From Erythrobasidium yunnanense (taxonomy: Eukaryota > Basidiomycota > Cystobasidiomycetes > Erythrobasidiales > Erythrobasidiaceae): DNA of 64,000 nt. The notes below the pieces were generated by a model, which saw only the letters and a list, made by a program, of their open reading frames with translations, was not told the DNA's origin and made no database searches. Positions 11,062-22,311 of this stretch are shown here, piece after piece. Numbering within the stretch: the first letter of the stretch is position 1; each line of letters starts with the position of its first letter. Position numbers and translations under genes: made by a program. The DNA is taken from positions 248,001 through 312,000 of the forward strand of contig BCJC01000009.1 in the NCBI GenBank assembly GCA_001600175.1, in the 5' to 3' direction.

Positions 11062-12843
11062 ATGTCCTCAGACAATCCTTACGCTGTTCAGCTGGCTGCA
11101 TTAGGTGAGTTCACAGATATGCCCTACCTTTATCTCTACACTAGTCTCATGCCTTCCACCAACAGTAAAAGCATCTGGCGGCGAGCCACCTTCTTCCTAC
11201 CCGAGTCGTCTGTATTTTCATATTACAGCGTGCGGAACCATCTTCCTGCTATCCATAGTCTATCTCCTTTTTTCGTACCGGGAACATCGAAACAGGGGTA
11301 GACAGCTCAAACTTGTCCGGCTACAGCGTCTACGGTCTGGAAACCTGATCGTCCTCAACACACTCTTCATATTTGTGATCTTCGTTGCACTGAGCTCGCT
11401 GGTCTTCATCTTACAAAAGTGGTGGCACCTGCGCATCTTTGTTCAAAAGAAGGCGCCCTATGATTTGGTGGTCATCGGAGTTCAGTGCTGGACAGGGCCC
11501 CTTTTGAGCGGCGCATGCTTCATGTAAGACTTCTCCATGTCTCTTGCGGTAGCAAACTGACGTTTTGCCTCTACAAGCTACTCCAACGCGGCGGCGGCAT
11601 TGTCTATGAATCGAGGCGGAGCCGGCTTCCAAGGCACCAGCCGTGGGCTCATTGCACTCCATAACGCAAGCCTGATTGGAGTTCTCATCTTTTACTTTGC
11701 GACAACGGTTGTAAGCGCCTTTCCAGCTGATTTCATCGACCCTGCTAATCACGATATTAGCCAATTTCTTTAGCCGCGAATAAGGCCGAGAACGGCGTCA
11801 TCGATGCTGCGCTCAGTCTAATAGTCGGATTGGGTGCAGCCTCCCAAATTCCCGACCCTGCAAACGTTCCAAGCGAGCTCAATGCTGCCATTGCGCAAGC
11901 GGCCTCGGACATGCAGACACGCAACGCCCAGTATTATAAGCTGTTCCGCGCGCTCGTCGGCGTAACCACAAGCCCCACGATCTTCCTTGGCCTCGTAGCG
12001 GTATCGAGCTTGACGTTTGTGCTCAAAATTCGCAAGCGTAGGTGGACTTTCGCTTTCAGAGGAGGTTCGATAATGACTTGTCCCCACAGAGGCGAAATGG
12101 CACGCGAGTCGGGTGTCAAATTCAGTCTTCGTCTCAGTCGAGCAGCGAACAGTTGCAGAATCCCCAGAGGGAATAGTCGATACCGTTACTACGAATCCCC
12201 AGGGGCTTACAGCCGCTAGACCTATCACTCAGAACTTTGGTCCTCCTCTTACACCCAGCTTCGTCACACGCGGAGAAGCAGCAAAGAAAGCTCAAGGCAA
12301 GATTCTTAGCCAGCAAGAGAAGGACATAGTAGCTCTTGGACGCCTCGCCCGCGACCTATCCGTGTCCACGCCGCTTATGCTACTACTTATAGCTTTCAAT
12401 GTCGTGAGTAGCACATCAAGTTTCGCGCGCCCCGTACTGAAACCTTCAAAGTCTTGCGGGCTGATCGGCGTCATCAGAATTGATCGCCCTCACTCCTGGG
12501 GTGAGGTATGGTCTATACATTGTGTCTGTTACATTGGCTGATATCTGTCTCTGTATTTCAGATAGAGCTGCTTCTCGACGGATTTTCCTATTTTTGGGAA
12601 GTAGTTCACCTGTGCATTCTCATAGGCTTTATCTACAACCTCACTCACAATCCGTATGAACATGCGCAATGGTCTTCGCATCAAGCTAGCCAAAGCGGCG
12701 CCGTCAGCAACAACGTGCTGTCAATACAAATCCCAAGCTATCCCGCTCCTCTTGGCGATGGACTCTCGGATATCGAGTTGAACAGCGTGGAAAAGACATC
12801 AGCCGCACTGGACGAAAAGCGCTTCGATAATGATCGGATGTAG
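11062..12843 (+). CDS. 7TM-B: seven-transmembrane protein, paralog of 7TM-A
   Basis: Seven exons (11062-11104, 11166-11523, 11578-11710, 11761-12037, 12090-12403, 12452-12505, 12562-12843) give 486 aa. Exon 1 is 43 nt as in 7TM-A, and the TM5 exon is 277 nt in all three paralogs. Predicted helices lie near 32-53, 74-98, 123-143, 159-183, 241-269, 352-377 and 390-413. Best conserved between A and B are RNRGRxLxLVRLQRxRSGNLIVLNTL, FVQKKAPYDL, the loop with IPxPAxVP, VSVEQRTVAE, RLAxDLSVSTP and IRIDRPHSW. The loop between TM5 and TM6 is about 85 aa, and the tail carries an acidic-Ser stretch (DGLSDIELNSVEK). Function unknown; a plasma-membrane receptor or channel is possible. It is convergent with the SET gene, 122 bp away. 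Confidence 0.83.
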
Positions 12844-12965
12844 AGCTTCCAGAAATATAGTTTGCGAATTTTTTTCAATAGGGTCACACCATTCGTCAAA
12901 GTCTCACAGGATGTAGAGCTTTCAAGTCTTATTTCATGTAGTACCACAATCGTTACAGTCTGTCG

Positions 12966-14802
12966 TTACGTTTTCCTGCTCTTCTTGGTTTGTAAGGAAC
13001 TCGATTCTTTGGCTTCTTCGCGCTGCCGCTTCTTCTCTTCTCGCAGTTCCTTCTTGCTCATTGTCTTTTGCTTCTGCGCTGGCTCTGCGTCCACGAGCAT
13101 TCCTTCACTGCTTGACGTCGGAGGTGGCAGTTTCGCCTCGATCTCGCCGATGAGCTGTTTAAGGATTTTCATCTCGCCGTGTCGAACAACAATAGCACCT
13201 TTGAGTCTTTCAGAGAGACTTTCAGGCTGCTCTAAAGCTTTCGCATCGGCCTAAAATCCCTGTCATCAGCTAGATCTCCGGCTCCATTGGCAGACAACTC
13301 ACTTCGAAAGAATGCGGATATTCGCCAAGCCGCTTGGTAAAGATATCTTTGGCTAGACGTAGCAGTCGCAAATCGTCCTTGACCCCCTTCTTCGAAACTT
13401 TCCCCTTCTTCTGCATCTTCTTGAAAGCTTCCGCATCAGCCGCGAATATGGAGATAGCCGTTAGCAGCTGTTCCATCTCTTCTTCATTATCTTCGAGTGT
13501 GAAGGCATAGACACTGCGCGTGCATTAGCTTCGAGCCAACAGATCTAGTCGGACGGCAACTCAACTCGTCCAAGTCTGTACTAAGGAGGAACTCGATCCG
13601 TTCTTGTCTTGAGCCTGAGCACGCTACATCGGCGATTAGATCTGCCTTGATCTCGACTAGATCTGCTGGATTGTCGAGATCGACCTGGAAGCTTCCCTTC
13701 AGATTAGGATTTATAAGCAGGCTTGACTTTCTACTTACATGCCCATACCGACGCAACAGGTCTGAATTAGGAGGATCGCCATAGACATTCCACTGCGAGC
13801 AATTGTTTCAGTCCTAATTTCCATGAAAGTCTTGGTGCAACAGCTCACTATTTGTTCGCCTTTGCTGATGGCTTTGGTTGAGCACATGTTCAGGCAATCC
13901 TTTTCGTAGAACAAGCGTGCGTTGTCGCAGCCGTGCCGTGCATTGAGCATGTCCGCCCACGGTACCATCGAGACATGAAGGACACTTTCGCTCTCGTCAT
14001 CGTCCTCTTCATCGTCTTCCTCGCTATCTTCGCCATTCTCCTCAGCTGCTTGAGCATCGTCTAATGCCTTGTCACCGCCTGACGAGCTTGCCATGCTAGT
14101 GTCACCATTATTTTGCGCTTCATCATGTTGCTCGTCTTCTGGTTCTTCAACGTGAAAGCTTCGCGATAAGATCGAGCTGCCCATGCGATTGTAGAGGTTG
14201 ACATCGTACACTTCTGACTTCTGGAAGACATCTTGGCGGCTTTGTATTAAGGGTTTTATCAGATTATGGAAGTCCGCCTGTGCTTCTTCTTTGCCGATTT
14301 TGTCTATAGAACTTGATTAGACGTGTGCGTAGATTAGACCGATGCAGAGTACAGGCGCACCCAAGACTGCCGACCCGCGTAGCTGTTTCAGCTCGGCTTT
14401 CGACCAAAACATCAAGCTGTCGAAAGCTGTTGGCATGATATCGAAGTATTCCTTCCAGAGACTATCAGGTTGCTGACTCTCCCACATCATGCTCAAGATA
14501 AGCGGCGTCCAGCCAGTCAAATTTTTCCGCTCGTCTTCGGTTAGAAGGGTCCATAGTCGCGATGTCTGAGTGTTTAGGAGGAGCGTACGAGGGATAGAGA
14601 AGAGTACAGTGTCACTCTGCGCAAGAAGACGATTATCAGCCGAAAGTCGTCTAGGCTGCGTCTCGGTTCTTCAATGCACAGGAATATCGTCGAGAGCTAT
14701 CGCGCCGCGTCCCATCCCAGGGAAAGTAGTGAGGCCAACAGCGTCATGCTGTGTGCCATGTCGCTTGAACCATGCAATAAAGGCTGTCGCTTGAGGATCC
14801 AT
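12966..14802 (-). CDS. SET-domain protein lysine methyltransferase, SETD6/Rkm-like
   Basis: Likely S-adenosylmethionine-dependent lysine methyltransferase of the split-SET group (SETD6, Rkm, Rubisco LSMT), acting on non-histone proteins such as ribosomal subunits. Seven exons (14802..14680, 14616..14361, 14303..13849, 13792..13739, 13696..13566, 13513..13303, 13232..12966) give 498 aa. An N-SET (GMGRGAIALDDIP, LFSIPRTLLLN) is followed by a helical insert, including an acidic EEDDEEDDDESES tract. The C-SET follows: MVPWADMLNAR, DNARLFYEKDCLNMCSTK, then IWNVYGDPPNSDLLRRYGH, where the catalytic Tyr and the SAM-binding region lie. After it come a substrate-binding-like helical domain and a Lys/Glu-rich tail (KKELREEKKRQREEAKE) that may be a nuclear signal. 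The last acceptor was chosen because the alternative 19 nt upstream breaks the frame. Confidence 0.85.
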
Positions 14803-15083
14803 CGATACGGCATGAGCGAAGGTCACGACTCACTATTCCATGGCACCGCAACAAATCTGTTCTGGTAGACGGGAGCCTCATAGTCCCCTTCGGATGCATA
14901 TATTTTATATTGCAGCTCTCTATCCGCATACCTCTCATCTATACCGCCCCGCAATACTTTGCCCGTTCCCTCATACAACCCGAAAACGTCACATCAAATA
15001 CATCCGCGTTAATTGCTGTAGTCCCATCTATACAGTGTGGTTCCAGCGTAAAATCATTGCGCAGTCTCCGGCATCTGTCATCA

Positions 15084-16819
15084 TCAATGCTTTTCATCCA
15101 TCCCCAACTCCACAGCTTCCATTTTCTCAGACGGATCCGCTGGGGTAACGCGCAGATCGGGATAGTTGATGGGTGGATATGTCTGCAGATGAACAGCAAG
15201 ACCGCCCCGCTCGATTGGCACTACTTTCGATATAGTCGTTTGGTGATCTGATGAATGCAGGCCGTGCTTGAGCGGATTCCGAATCAGATTCCAGATGAAG
15301 CATGCCAGGATCAATGTATGTAAAGGTGCCCAGATGTAGGAGATCCCATCTAGGAACAGCTCGAGTTCGGACCATTTGCGTCGTCCCGAATGGGAGATTC
15401 TCGCAGCGCCGATAAGCACGCAAGTCTGCAGAAACGTATGATCATCGTCAACCGTCTACTTAGATGCAAGCTATGTGAATGAGCCTACGGTCGAGAAGAT
15501 CAGCGATAAAAGTATGCAGGGTGTTGAGATGGAAAGGTCTCTGGCCAAGCGGCTCAAAGCGACAACGTCGTTACTGCGGCTGTCTTGATGAGCAGTCACG
15601 TCTCGTTTTCGTTGGAAGAGGGCTGTCATGCTGCGTCCTGGAAGCTCTGCTGATTGTGAGGGCGAGCTCTTAAAGGTGCGGGTGAAGACTGCGCCGTCGG
15701 GTCCCTCGGTGTAGGTCTGCTGCTCCACATTGACCATGACAGAGGGTGCTAATCTAGTGGTGTGCCATTGCGCCTCTTGTGCGACAAGAAAAGTCAGCTT
15801 TAATGCCTTCGCACGTGAGCTACTGTTAGCTTACGCTTTCGCAATCTGAGCACGAAAGTCAAAGACCAGGCAGCCAGAATGCTCAGCGAGCCGGTGAAGA
15901 AGGCTGTTATCCCGACTAGAGTCCGTAGTCCAGTGTAGTATGTCTGTAGCTGGTGCTGCAGGTCGGCAGCCAGCTGCATGACACGCTGACTTGTCTGCTT
16001 GTCCACATCAAGAGGATTGCTGATCTGTGCTGCTACCGCCAACGCCTTTCCTAGCGCAGCCTGCGTATCAAGCGCGCGATTCTCGCTCGCGTTGACCCAT
16101 ATGGAGATTGGCTGACAAGAAGAAATGTTTAGACCGCTCAGTACGGACACATTTACCAGCCTACTTACGATAGTTGTAGCGAGATACGCGATGGTTCCGC
16201 CGACAAGAGCACCGTTATGGGCGAAGATGGCCCAGGATCCGATCGACTCGAAGCCTGTATTGTGACGGCGTAGCTGCAAAGCAGCCGCCACGTTCGAGAA
16301 AGTATACAGCAGAGCACTAGCTAGAGGCAGAGTCCAGTTTTGCGCGACAAAGATCAACAGGTCGTGCGCGTCTTCGCCATGCACGAAAGTTTTTAGTTGT
16401 CGCCATTTGGCCAAAATCGAAATAACAGCGGCCAAAATCACGCAGATGACGAAAAGAAAGAGAGTGTTGAGTACCAGAAGCTTTCCAGAGCGTAGTCTTT
16501 GGAATCGGATAAGAGCCAGACGGCGGCCTCGTCGTCGATGCTCCCTCAGAGAAAGCCCGAGGTATATGACTCCGAGAAGGAGCACGCTACAGATGGAAAG
16601 GTTTGTCAATTAGGACTCTGTATTGACAGATGGGTATGACATACAGGAAACACATAGCGATATGATAGTAGAGCCGAGCTTCGTAACCGGCAGGTGCTTG
16701 GTTAGCTGCAGCAGCTTGCACTGCGGAATCAGATCTCGGTCAGTCACTACACTTATAACACAGCTGTACCAGGTGTACGTACTCAGCTTGGCGAGCTGAG
16801 CTCGGTAAGGATTCTCCAT
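15084..16819 (-). CDS. 7TM-C: diverged third paralog of the seven-transmembrane family
   Basis: Six exons (16819..16783, 16720..16645, 16586..16169, 16111..15835, 15775..15489, 15425..15084) give 478 aa. MENPYRAQLAKL matches the starts of 7TM-A and -B; a further in-frame ATG at 16843 would add eight residues. Shared landmarks are GYEARLYYHIA, REHRRRGRRLALIRFQRLRSG, FSNVAAALQLRR, the PIS motif at the TM4 intron, the 277-nt TM5 exon, QWHTTRLAPSVMVNVEQQT and LARDLSISTP. The intron at 16168-16112 is 57 nt with no stop, so retaining it would insert 19 residues without shifting the frame. It is less similar to A and B than they are to each other, and it lies in opposite orientation across the SET gene. 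This suggests an older duplication plus inversion. Function unknown. Confidence 0.8.
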
Positions 16820-17860
16820 CTGAATGACCGTAAGATCAGACACGGCGAGGAAGCGCCGAGCTCATAAAAGAGTGTAGTGAAGGTAAGCGGTAGAGTTGTG
16901 TGAAGAAAGGAGCGCGAAGACGTGAAGTCAAGAGTCAACGAGATCTTCTGCAAATCCCGACAGCTTCTTGGTGGACACACAGGCCACAGGAACAATTTCG
17001 GTGACGGTCAGAGAAGGTACTGGCCCGACAGGGAGCAAGTCACGATCCCCGACAACAGATTTGTCGAGAAGTGCCTGCTGTCGAACATTGGGCGCTGCTG
17101 GCGCCTGAGCGTGAAGGGTCAAGGAACGGTATTGCAGCACCCGTGCATCGCGGAGGAACGCCCACGCTACCCTGCGTTAATACGACTCTTCTGTAGTCGT
17201 GTCTCAGCCTGCGCCAAAGGGCGTTTCGTGAAATGTTTGGACTGTCTTCCTGGCAGGAGCTTGGCTATCCCGGATAGCTGCTTGCATGCTGACTCCCCAA
17301 AGCATTTGACGTGATCCACTGTCCTGTCACTGTTTCGATGCAGGGCGGTATGGATGATGCGGAAGGACGGACCACCGGACGATTTCCATCAAGGTTGAGC
17401 GAGCTGGCGATAAATTGCATTCCAAGATCAGGCAGTCCCGTCTCGATGCGGGTGCATCGGGTTAGAAGAAGGGTGCATGGTCATCGAAGTCTTCATGTAT
17501 GTATGTTCTGGCTGTCCCGGTAAAGCTCAAGGCGACTGGCTTCGAGATCAGATCTGGCGACAGCTTGCAAATGCCAGTCAAAAGGCCAGTAATATGCTGA
17601 TGCACGATCAAGTCTTTCGCTTCTTGTGCCGAATGAAGTCGGAGAAGAAGAACGAGAGGTCACGAGGGCAGGACACGAGAGCTCCGCGCGTACGAAGCTT
17701 TATTGCACAGTCCAAATCCTGATGGGCTCTCTGTTTCTTCTCAATACACAACACCTCTCCTGCTACCTGCTGTCCTTCTTCCGCTTCTCGCAAGCTCCGT
17801 CGTCTCTGAAGCTTCCCGGTCTCTCCTAAAGCCTGCGTCGCATTCGAAGTCTTGACAGAC
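16820..17860. other. intergenic, 1041 bp: divergent promoter between 7TM-C and NADAR gene
   Basis: The longest spacer in the window. Open frames of up to 130 codons occur (for example 16922-17314) but lack family motifs or convincing splice partners. I see only promoter and leader sequence, pyrimidine-rich near 17740-17830 before the NADAR ATG. No RNA gene is evident. Confidence 0.45.
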
Positions 17861-18709
17861 ATGGCTTCTGAAGAAGTCAATTGTGGTCCTGCGCCTAATA
17901 TGCCTCAGGTTACTTGCAGCATTTCCCGCTGTCCAGATCACATCCTGATGTTTCGGTAATCAGTCGGTGATGGACGCAGCGAAACTTCCTCCAAAGATTA
18001 CAGATACGCACATCTTCTTCTTTGGCTATGATGTCGGCTATCCAGAAGACTGCTTTCAACAATGGTACCCTAGCGAATTCGTCGAGCCTGCTTTGGACAA
18101 CGCGACTTTCACGACGGCCGAGCAATACATGATGTATATGAAGGCACAGATCTTTGGCGATGCAGAGACAGCACAGAAGATCAAGGATAGCAGCACGCCT
18201 GCAGAAGCCAAGACGCTAGGCAGACAGGTCAAGAACTTCAACCAGGCGGTGGGTGGTCGCTTCGATTTCTTCGACTCGATTGAGCGAGAAACAGTAGCTA
18301 ACTTGTTATTCATCCTTTGGTAGATCTGGGATGCAGGATGCGACGCCGTCGTGGAAAGAGGGAACTGGCTCAAGTTTGGACAAGATGAGAAGCTTACCCG
18401 AATACTGCTTGGGACGGAACACAAAGAGCTTGTCGAAGCTTCACCTAATGACAGGATCGTGAGTCGTGCTACCACACGTTTAGTGCCCATTATGGACCAT
18501 ACTGACTGGTTGCTTCTGCCGCTTCGCAGTGGGGAATCGGCTTCAATGCTAACGATGCTGAAGGGAACGAAGGCAAGTGGGGATCGAACAAGCTTGGCAA
18601 GGCCTTAATGAGGGTCCGGGAAAGGATCAAGGCTGGAGAGTCGGAAGGGACATGGCCTAGGATAGTCAAGCTGGAGGGCTGCACATCCTGCAGTAGTTGC
18701 TGCAGCTAA
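17861..18709 (+). CDS. NADAR-domain protein (YbiA/RibX-like N-glycosidase family)
   Basis: Likely a NADAR family protein. Members act as N-glycosidases on riboflavin intermediates or ADP-ribosyl-guanosine. Exons 17861-17908, 17964-18293, 18324-18458 and 18530-18709 give 230 aa. Family landmarks, in order, are IFFFGY, PSEF, FTTAEQYMMYMKA (the conserved YMM[YH]xKA helix), GRQVKNF, KFGQDEKLTRILLGT, LVEASPNDRIWGIGF and WGSNKLGKALMRVR. The first intron has an unusual GTTACT donor, so the N-terminal 16 residues are less sure. The C-terminus ends in a Cys-rich GCTSCSSCCS, not typical of the family, possibly metal-binding or lipid-modified. The neighbours give no pathway link. Confidence 0.85.
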
Positions 18710-19068
18710 GATCGACTGATACAATGTCCTTTCTGGCAGTAAATGCTACAGTCAAGATGGATGACACAGGGCAAATTGCGGGGAAGAGCAGCGAAAGCTT
18801 TCGGTCGAGCAGCAGTCAGCGATGTGTAGGAGCATAGGTGTCACATAGGATGTAGTAGTTATCAGCCTTCGAAGGTGTATGGCAATGTATTGTCCCGATC
18901 AGCGTGTGCTCGTCACAAGCGAGGCGGGAAGTTGCGCCTGCCTTTTCGAGCGAAGCAACAGCAGCAGAAAGACAGATTTCAAGACTTCTTGCTATCTTTC
19001 CTTGACCGTATCGTATAGCAATACGCTCGACATTTCAACACTTTCCTTAGTCCCAACATAAGCCAGCC
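18710..19068. other. intergenic, 359 bp
   Basis: Spacer between two rightward genes. I see no coding or RNA signal. It holds the 3' region of the NADAR gene and the promoter of the next gene, with a short pyrimidine-rich leader (CTTGACCGTATCG ... CTTTCCTTAGTCCC). Confidence 0.5.
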
Positions 19069-20316
19069 ATGACGGTCCTAAACATCCACGCCGGAGGAGC
19101 TCACGCTTTCTCGCTCAAGCACAAGGGTGAGGCTAGCTCTGCATACTGTATAGTGTTGCAAGATACTGACGGTACATCTGCCTCGTGCTCGTGTGTTTGC
19201 GAACGTCAAAAGACGGCGATTCCGCCTCTGGCATCAAGAACCGGGCTGCCAAAAAGCTCAATATCCAGGACAATTCGCAAGTGTCTGCGCTGTACGAATG
19301 GCATCTCGTCAGATATGCGCTGGATGATGGTGAGTTGCCTTCCCTATGGACGCTGCTTCCAGCATGCGGGCATGTCCATTTCGAGAAGGCGAGTTGACGT
19401 CGGAAACTCCCTTCTTTCTCTCTCCCTCGCTCGCTGCTTTCCCAGAGGACGACTACGAGATCTTCCAATCTAGAGTGTCGAATCTCCCAGAAGTATCCAT
19501 CTACCTCTCTGGACCAGGCGTACCCGTGCCCGAGAAGCAGCCAGCTCCCGGAACGAGACCACACAACTTCAGCCCATCGATGGTGTCTGCTATCCAAGGA
19601 AAGACGGGATCGTCAACCTCCTACGACTCCCAGTCACTGTACTCTTCAGCTACAAACAGCAGAAGTCCCGCCAGCAAAGCTACCTCGATACACCTTATCG
19701 CGAGCTCCGATACAGCAAGCAACGACAACGGTGACACTGCTACTATCGGAGGAAAGAGCACAAGAAGTGTAGCAAAATCCCAGAGAAATCTGGCTGAGAG
19801 AGCCGCTGCTACTGGTGTGCCCGTACACAAGCTTGCCTTCGATGAATTCCAAAACCAGCTCGGTGTCCGCACTTTCATCGGATCCATCGGTCCCATCGAG
19901 AATGTTCGCATGATGGTAAGTTCTCCCACATCTATCCTTGTCGGTCAGAGAGCTCATGCTCACTCTGTTTTTAGATGAAGCCCGGCCACAGACACTGCTA
20001 CATGGCCCGCGAGTTTGCCTTGCAGCACGGCTTCATTCCCAAAGACGCCGCACCCGGTTTCTACGGCTTCAGCGGAATCACAAACTTGGGATCCTGGCCC
20101 ATCCGAGTCGGCGAGAAGACCGTCGAGCTCCAAGTCATGCTCGTGGAGAACTCATACTTCCCAGTCATCCTTGGAAGATCATTCATGGAGAAGAGACATG
20201 TTCAGACAAACCCTCTCGATCAGACTCATGTCATCTTCCAAGATGTCGGAGAGACCGTTCCTTGCGACCTCGTCGTCGTCCGTGACTCTCAAGGCAACAT
20301 CGTGCCGATCTCATAG
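19069..20316 (+). CDS. fungal protein of unknown function, C-terminal domain with possible retropepsin-like fold
   Basis: Four exons (19069-19126, 19213-19329, 19446-19915, 19975-20316) give 328 aa. The N-terminal 110 residues look globular (MTVLNIHAGGAHAFSLKHK, NIQDNSQVSALYEWHLVRYA). A Ser/Thr-rich linker follows (about 120-210). The last 115 residues are compact: HRHCYMAREFALQHGF, PGFYGFSGITNLGSWPI, VELQVMLVENSYFPVILG and RSFMEKRHVQTNPLDQT. The YFPVILGRSFM segment, following paired strands, resembles the second half of cellular retropepsin-like domains. However, I find no DTG/DSG catalytic motif where it would be expected. The gene is intron-bearing, intact and flanked by housekeeping genes, so I treat it as a host gene. 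I believe close relatives exist in other fungi but cannot name the family with confidence. Confidence 0.7.
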
Positions 20317-20787
20317 ATGGTGAAGTCCCATTGCAAAGGAATCCAGTGGACAGGCCTGCTCACCAGCGAGCTCCCTTCTTATATCGCATCCGTAAAATAG
20401 ACATCGATTCGCAAAATGGCTGCTACGGCTATTAGGCTGCATTCACTGGCCTTCCATATTCCACCATCAGCTACATACAGACTCTTCTCTATAATGTTCC
20501 TTCTTCATTTTCCCCTTCGATACGTGTTCTTCGCGGAAAACCCATAGGATTACCTGTGTATATAACCTCCTATGCGTCATTCATCCATTCTGTGTGCAAT
20601 ATATATATGTCTGAACATGTGTGCCTCGCTGCGCGTGGTCTACAAGACAAAGTCGAGACTTGCTCGACTTTTCAACCATGATTCGGCAAGCGGTCGAAGC
20701 TGCTTGAGTAGATTCGTAGTGATACATGGGCAAAAGCGACAACTTCCTCTATCACATGCTTACACTGACTAGCGAGTCTTTGCCGAT
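20317..20787. other. intergenic, 471 bp between convergent genes
   Basis: This spacer holds two facing 3' regions. I see AT-richer tracts (ATATATATGTC near 20600) that may act in 3'-end formation, and no supported gene. Confidence 0.5.
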
Positions 20788-22018
20788 CTACGCAGTCGTG
20801 GTGATGGTGGGCACGATCTCCTGCTCGACTTCTGTACCTTGTTTAGTCTGACCGGTTCGCACACCATAGTCGTATCCCCAGTCCTGCGATTGCGAGTCTT
20901 AGCAGGCTTCGACAGCTTCCCGGCTTTGCGAAACTTACGTAAGCTAGAGTCCTGAAGTCGTAATTGTTGATGAACTCCCATCCGTTCTCCTTGACGTGAT
21001 ACAGGTTGATTGTGTTACCTGATGTAAATATGTCATCAGACACTGTACAGCCTAGCGGGACATGGTTACGAACCTGAGAACGCGTCTCGATGCCCAGCTG
21101 CGTATATCGATCTTCTAGCTAGCTCTTTCGCCTCGTCGTCCGTCAAATCCCAGTGATACCCTTGATCTAGAACACCGTATGCGAAAGTGCTTCCTGATCC
21201 TACGCTGAAGACGTCGCCCTTTAAGCGCGTTCCATCGCTGTCGACGTAGAAGATCGCTAGAACACGAATAGATCAGCTTTGTCGAGAAAGTGAGCTGTGT
21301 GACAAAGCTCACCTGGTCCGGTCTTGTCCCATCCGCAGATCATGGTACCCTGAGACCAGGATCATCTTCAGAGGGCGCCTTATCAGACCGGGAAGAGTCA
21401 CCTACCATGCTTAAACCCATTCCTTTGTAGCTGTATACGAGGTTGCTGAGTGTCTTTGACGCAGCCGCCACGCTTATGCGTTCCTTCTGACGCAGCTGGT
21501 ACAAGCGTGCCTGTATGCCCAACCAGGTCTCCCAGTACTGGCAGTCTGCTGCACCTCCCGCCATCGTTCCCAGTAAGAAGGGGTTTATCTCGATGACCTT
21601 CTTGACTGTGCCACTTGCGATATAGCTGCCTGCTGTCGCTCGCGAGTCTACGCAGACCATCACTCCGCCCTTGTATCTGAAGGCCAGCGTAGTCGTTCCA
21701 TGGGCTATCTTGACTCTTGCTTCTTTGTTCGATGAATCGCTGTCTATCAGATTCGCTAGGTAGGCTGTAGGCTGTTTATTCGACATCCAAAAAGCACACG
21801 GTCAACGCCGTTCAAACGAGCAAAGAATCAGTAAGGCAGCGCAGTAGACTTGCATTGTCGACGTTTGGAAGGTCAAATTCAGGAATGGCAGCGTGGTAGC
21901 CAGCTGGGCCAGCAGCCTTGAAGGACGAGCTCGAGGATGACGAGGCCCCGTCCTGGTCGACGTCGTCCCAGCCAGAGGCCGTCGGCGTCGCAGCGTAACG
22001 AGCTACAAACTTGTCCAT
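20788..22018 (-). CDS. PRE2: 20S proteasome beta-5 subunit (chymotrypsin-like)
   Basis: Catalytic beta5 subunit of the 20S proteasome. Six exons (22018..21854, 21771..21406, 21349..21313, 21256..21074, 21018..20939, 20883..20788) give 308 aa. An 80-residue propeptide ([13 protein letters not shown]..., poly-Ser) ends at KIAHG, and Thr81 of [11 protein letters not shown] is the N-terminal nucleophile after autocleavage. The Asp of [14 protein letters not shown] and the Lys of TVKKV fit Asp17 and Lys33. [14 protein letters not shown] and [11 protein letters not shown] are diagnostic of beta5. Intron 1 appears to use a GC donor (AAT|GCAAGT). No GT donor nearby keeps the frame, and the joined PNVDNPTAYL reads well against the family. 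The other proteasome gene here, RPT5, lies 26 kb away. Confidence 0.96.
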
Positions 22019-22311
22019 CTTGTGGTATTGTTCGAAGTTGGTGGTTTGGGGTTGCGGTTTGGAAAAAGTAGAGGCAATGTACGGTCCCCGAAACGCGATA
22101 GCAGAGTAGACTTCTAAAATTTCATAGAGGATTCTTTGATGAATCCTTGACTAGGTATACATGACACACTTCAAATCAGAACGAGCAGAACGAGAAGAAA
22201 CGACTGAGGAGAAACGCAGCGGTACATGGACCTCGTTTGAAAGCGGGCTTCTTTTTGCCTTTGCTTTGTTGTAAAATAGATAGATAGTAAATAGGAGGAA
22301 GGTAGAGACGT

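Noticed and set aside
16922-17314. 130-codon open frame in the longest spacer
   Set aside because: No motif, no plausible splice partner, wrong-looking composition.
19975-20316. Virus-like element suggested by the retropepsin-like text
   Set aside because: No terminal repeats, reverse transcriptase or integrase text nearby; the gene is spliced and host-like.
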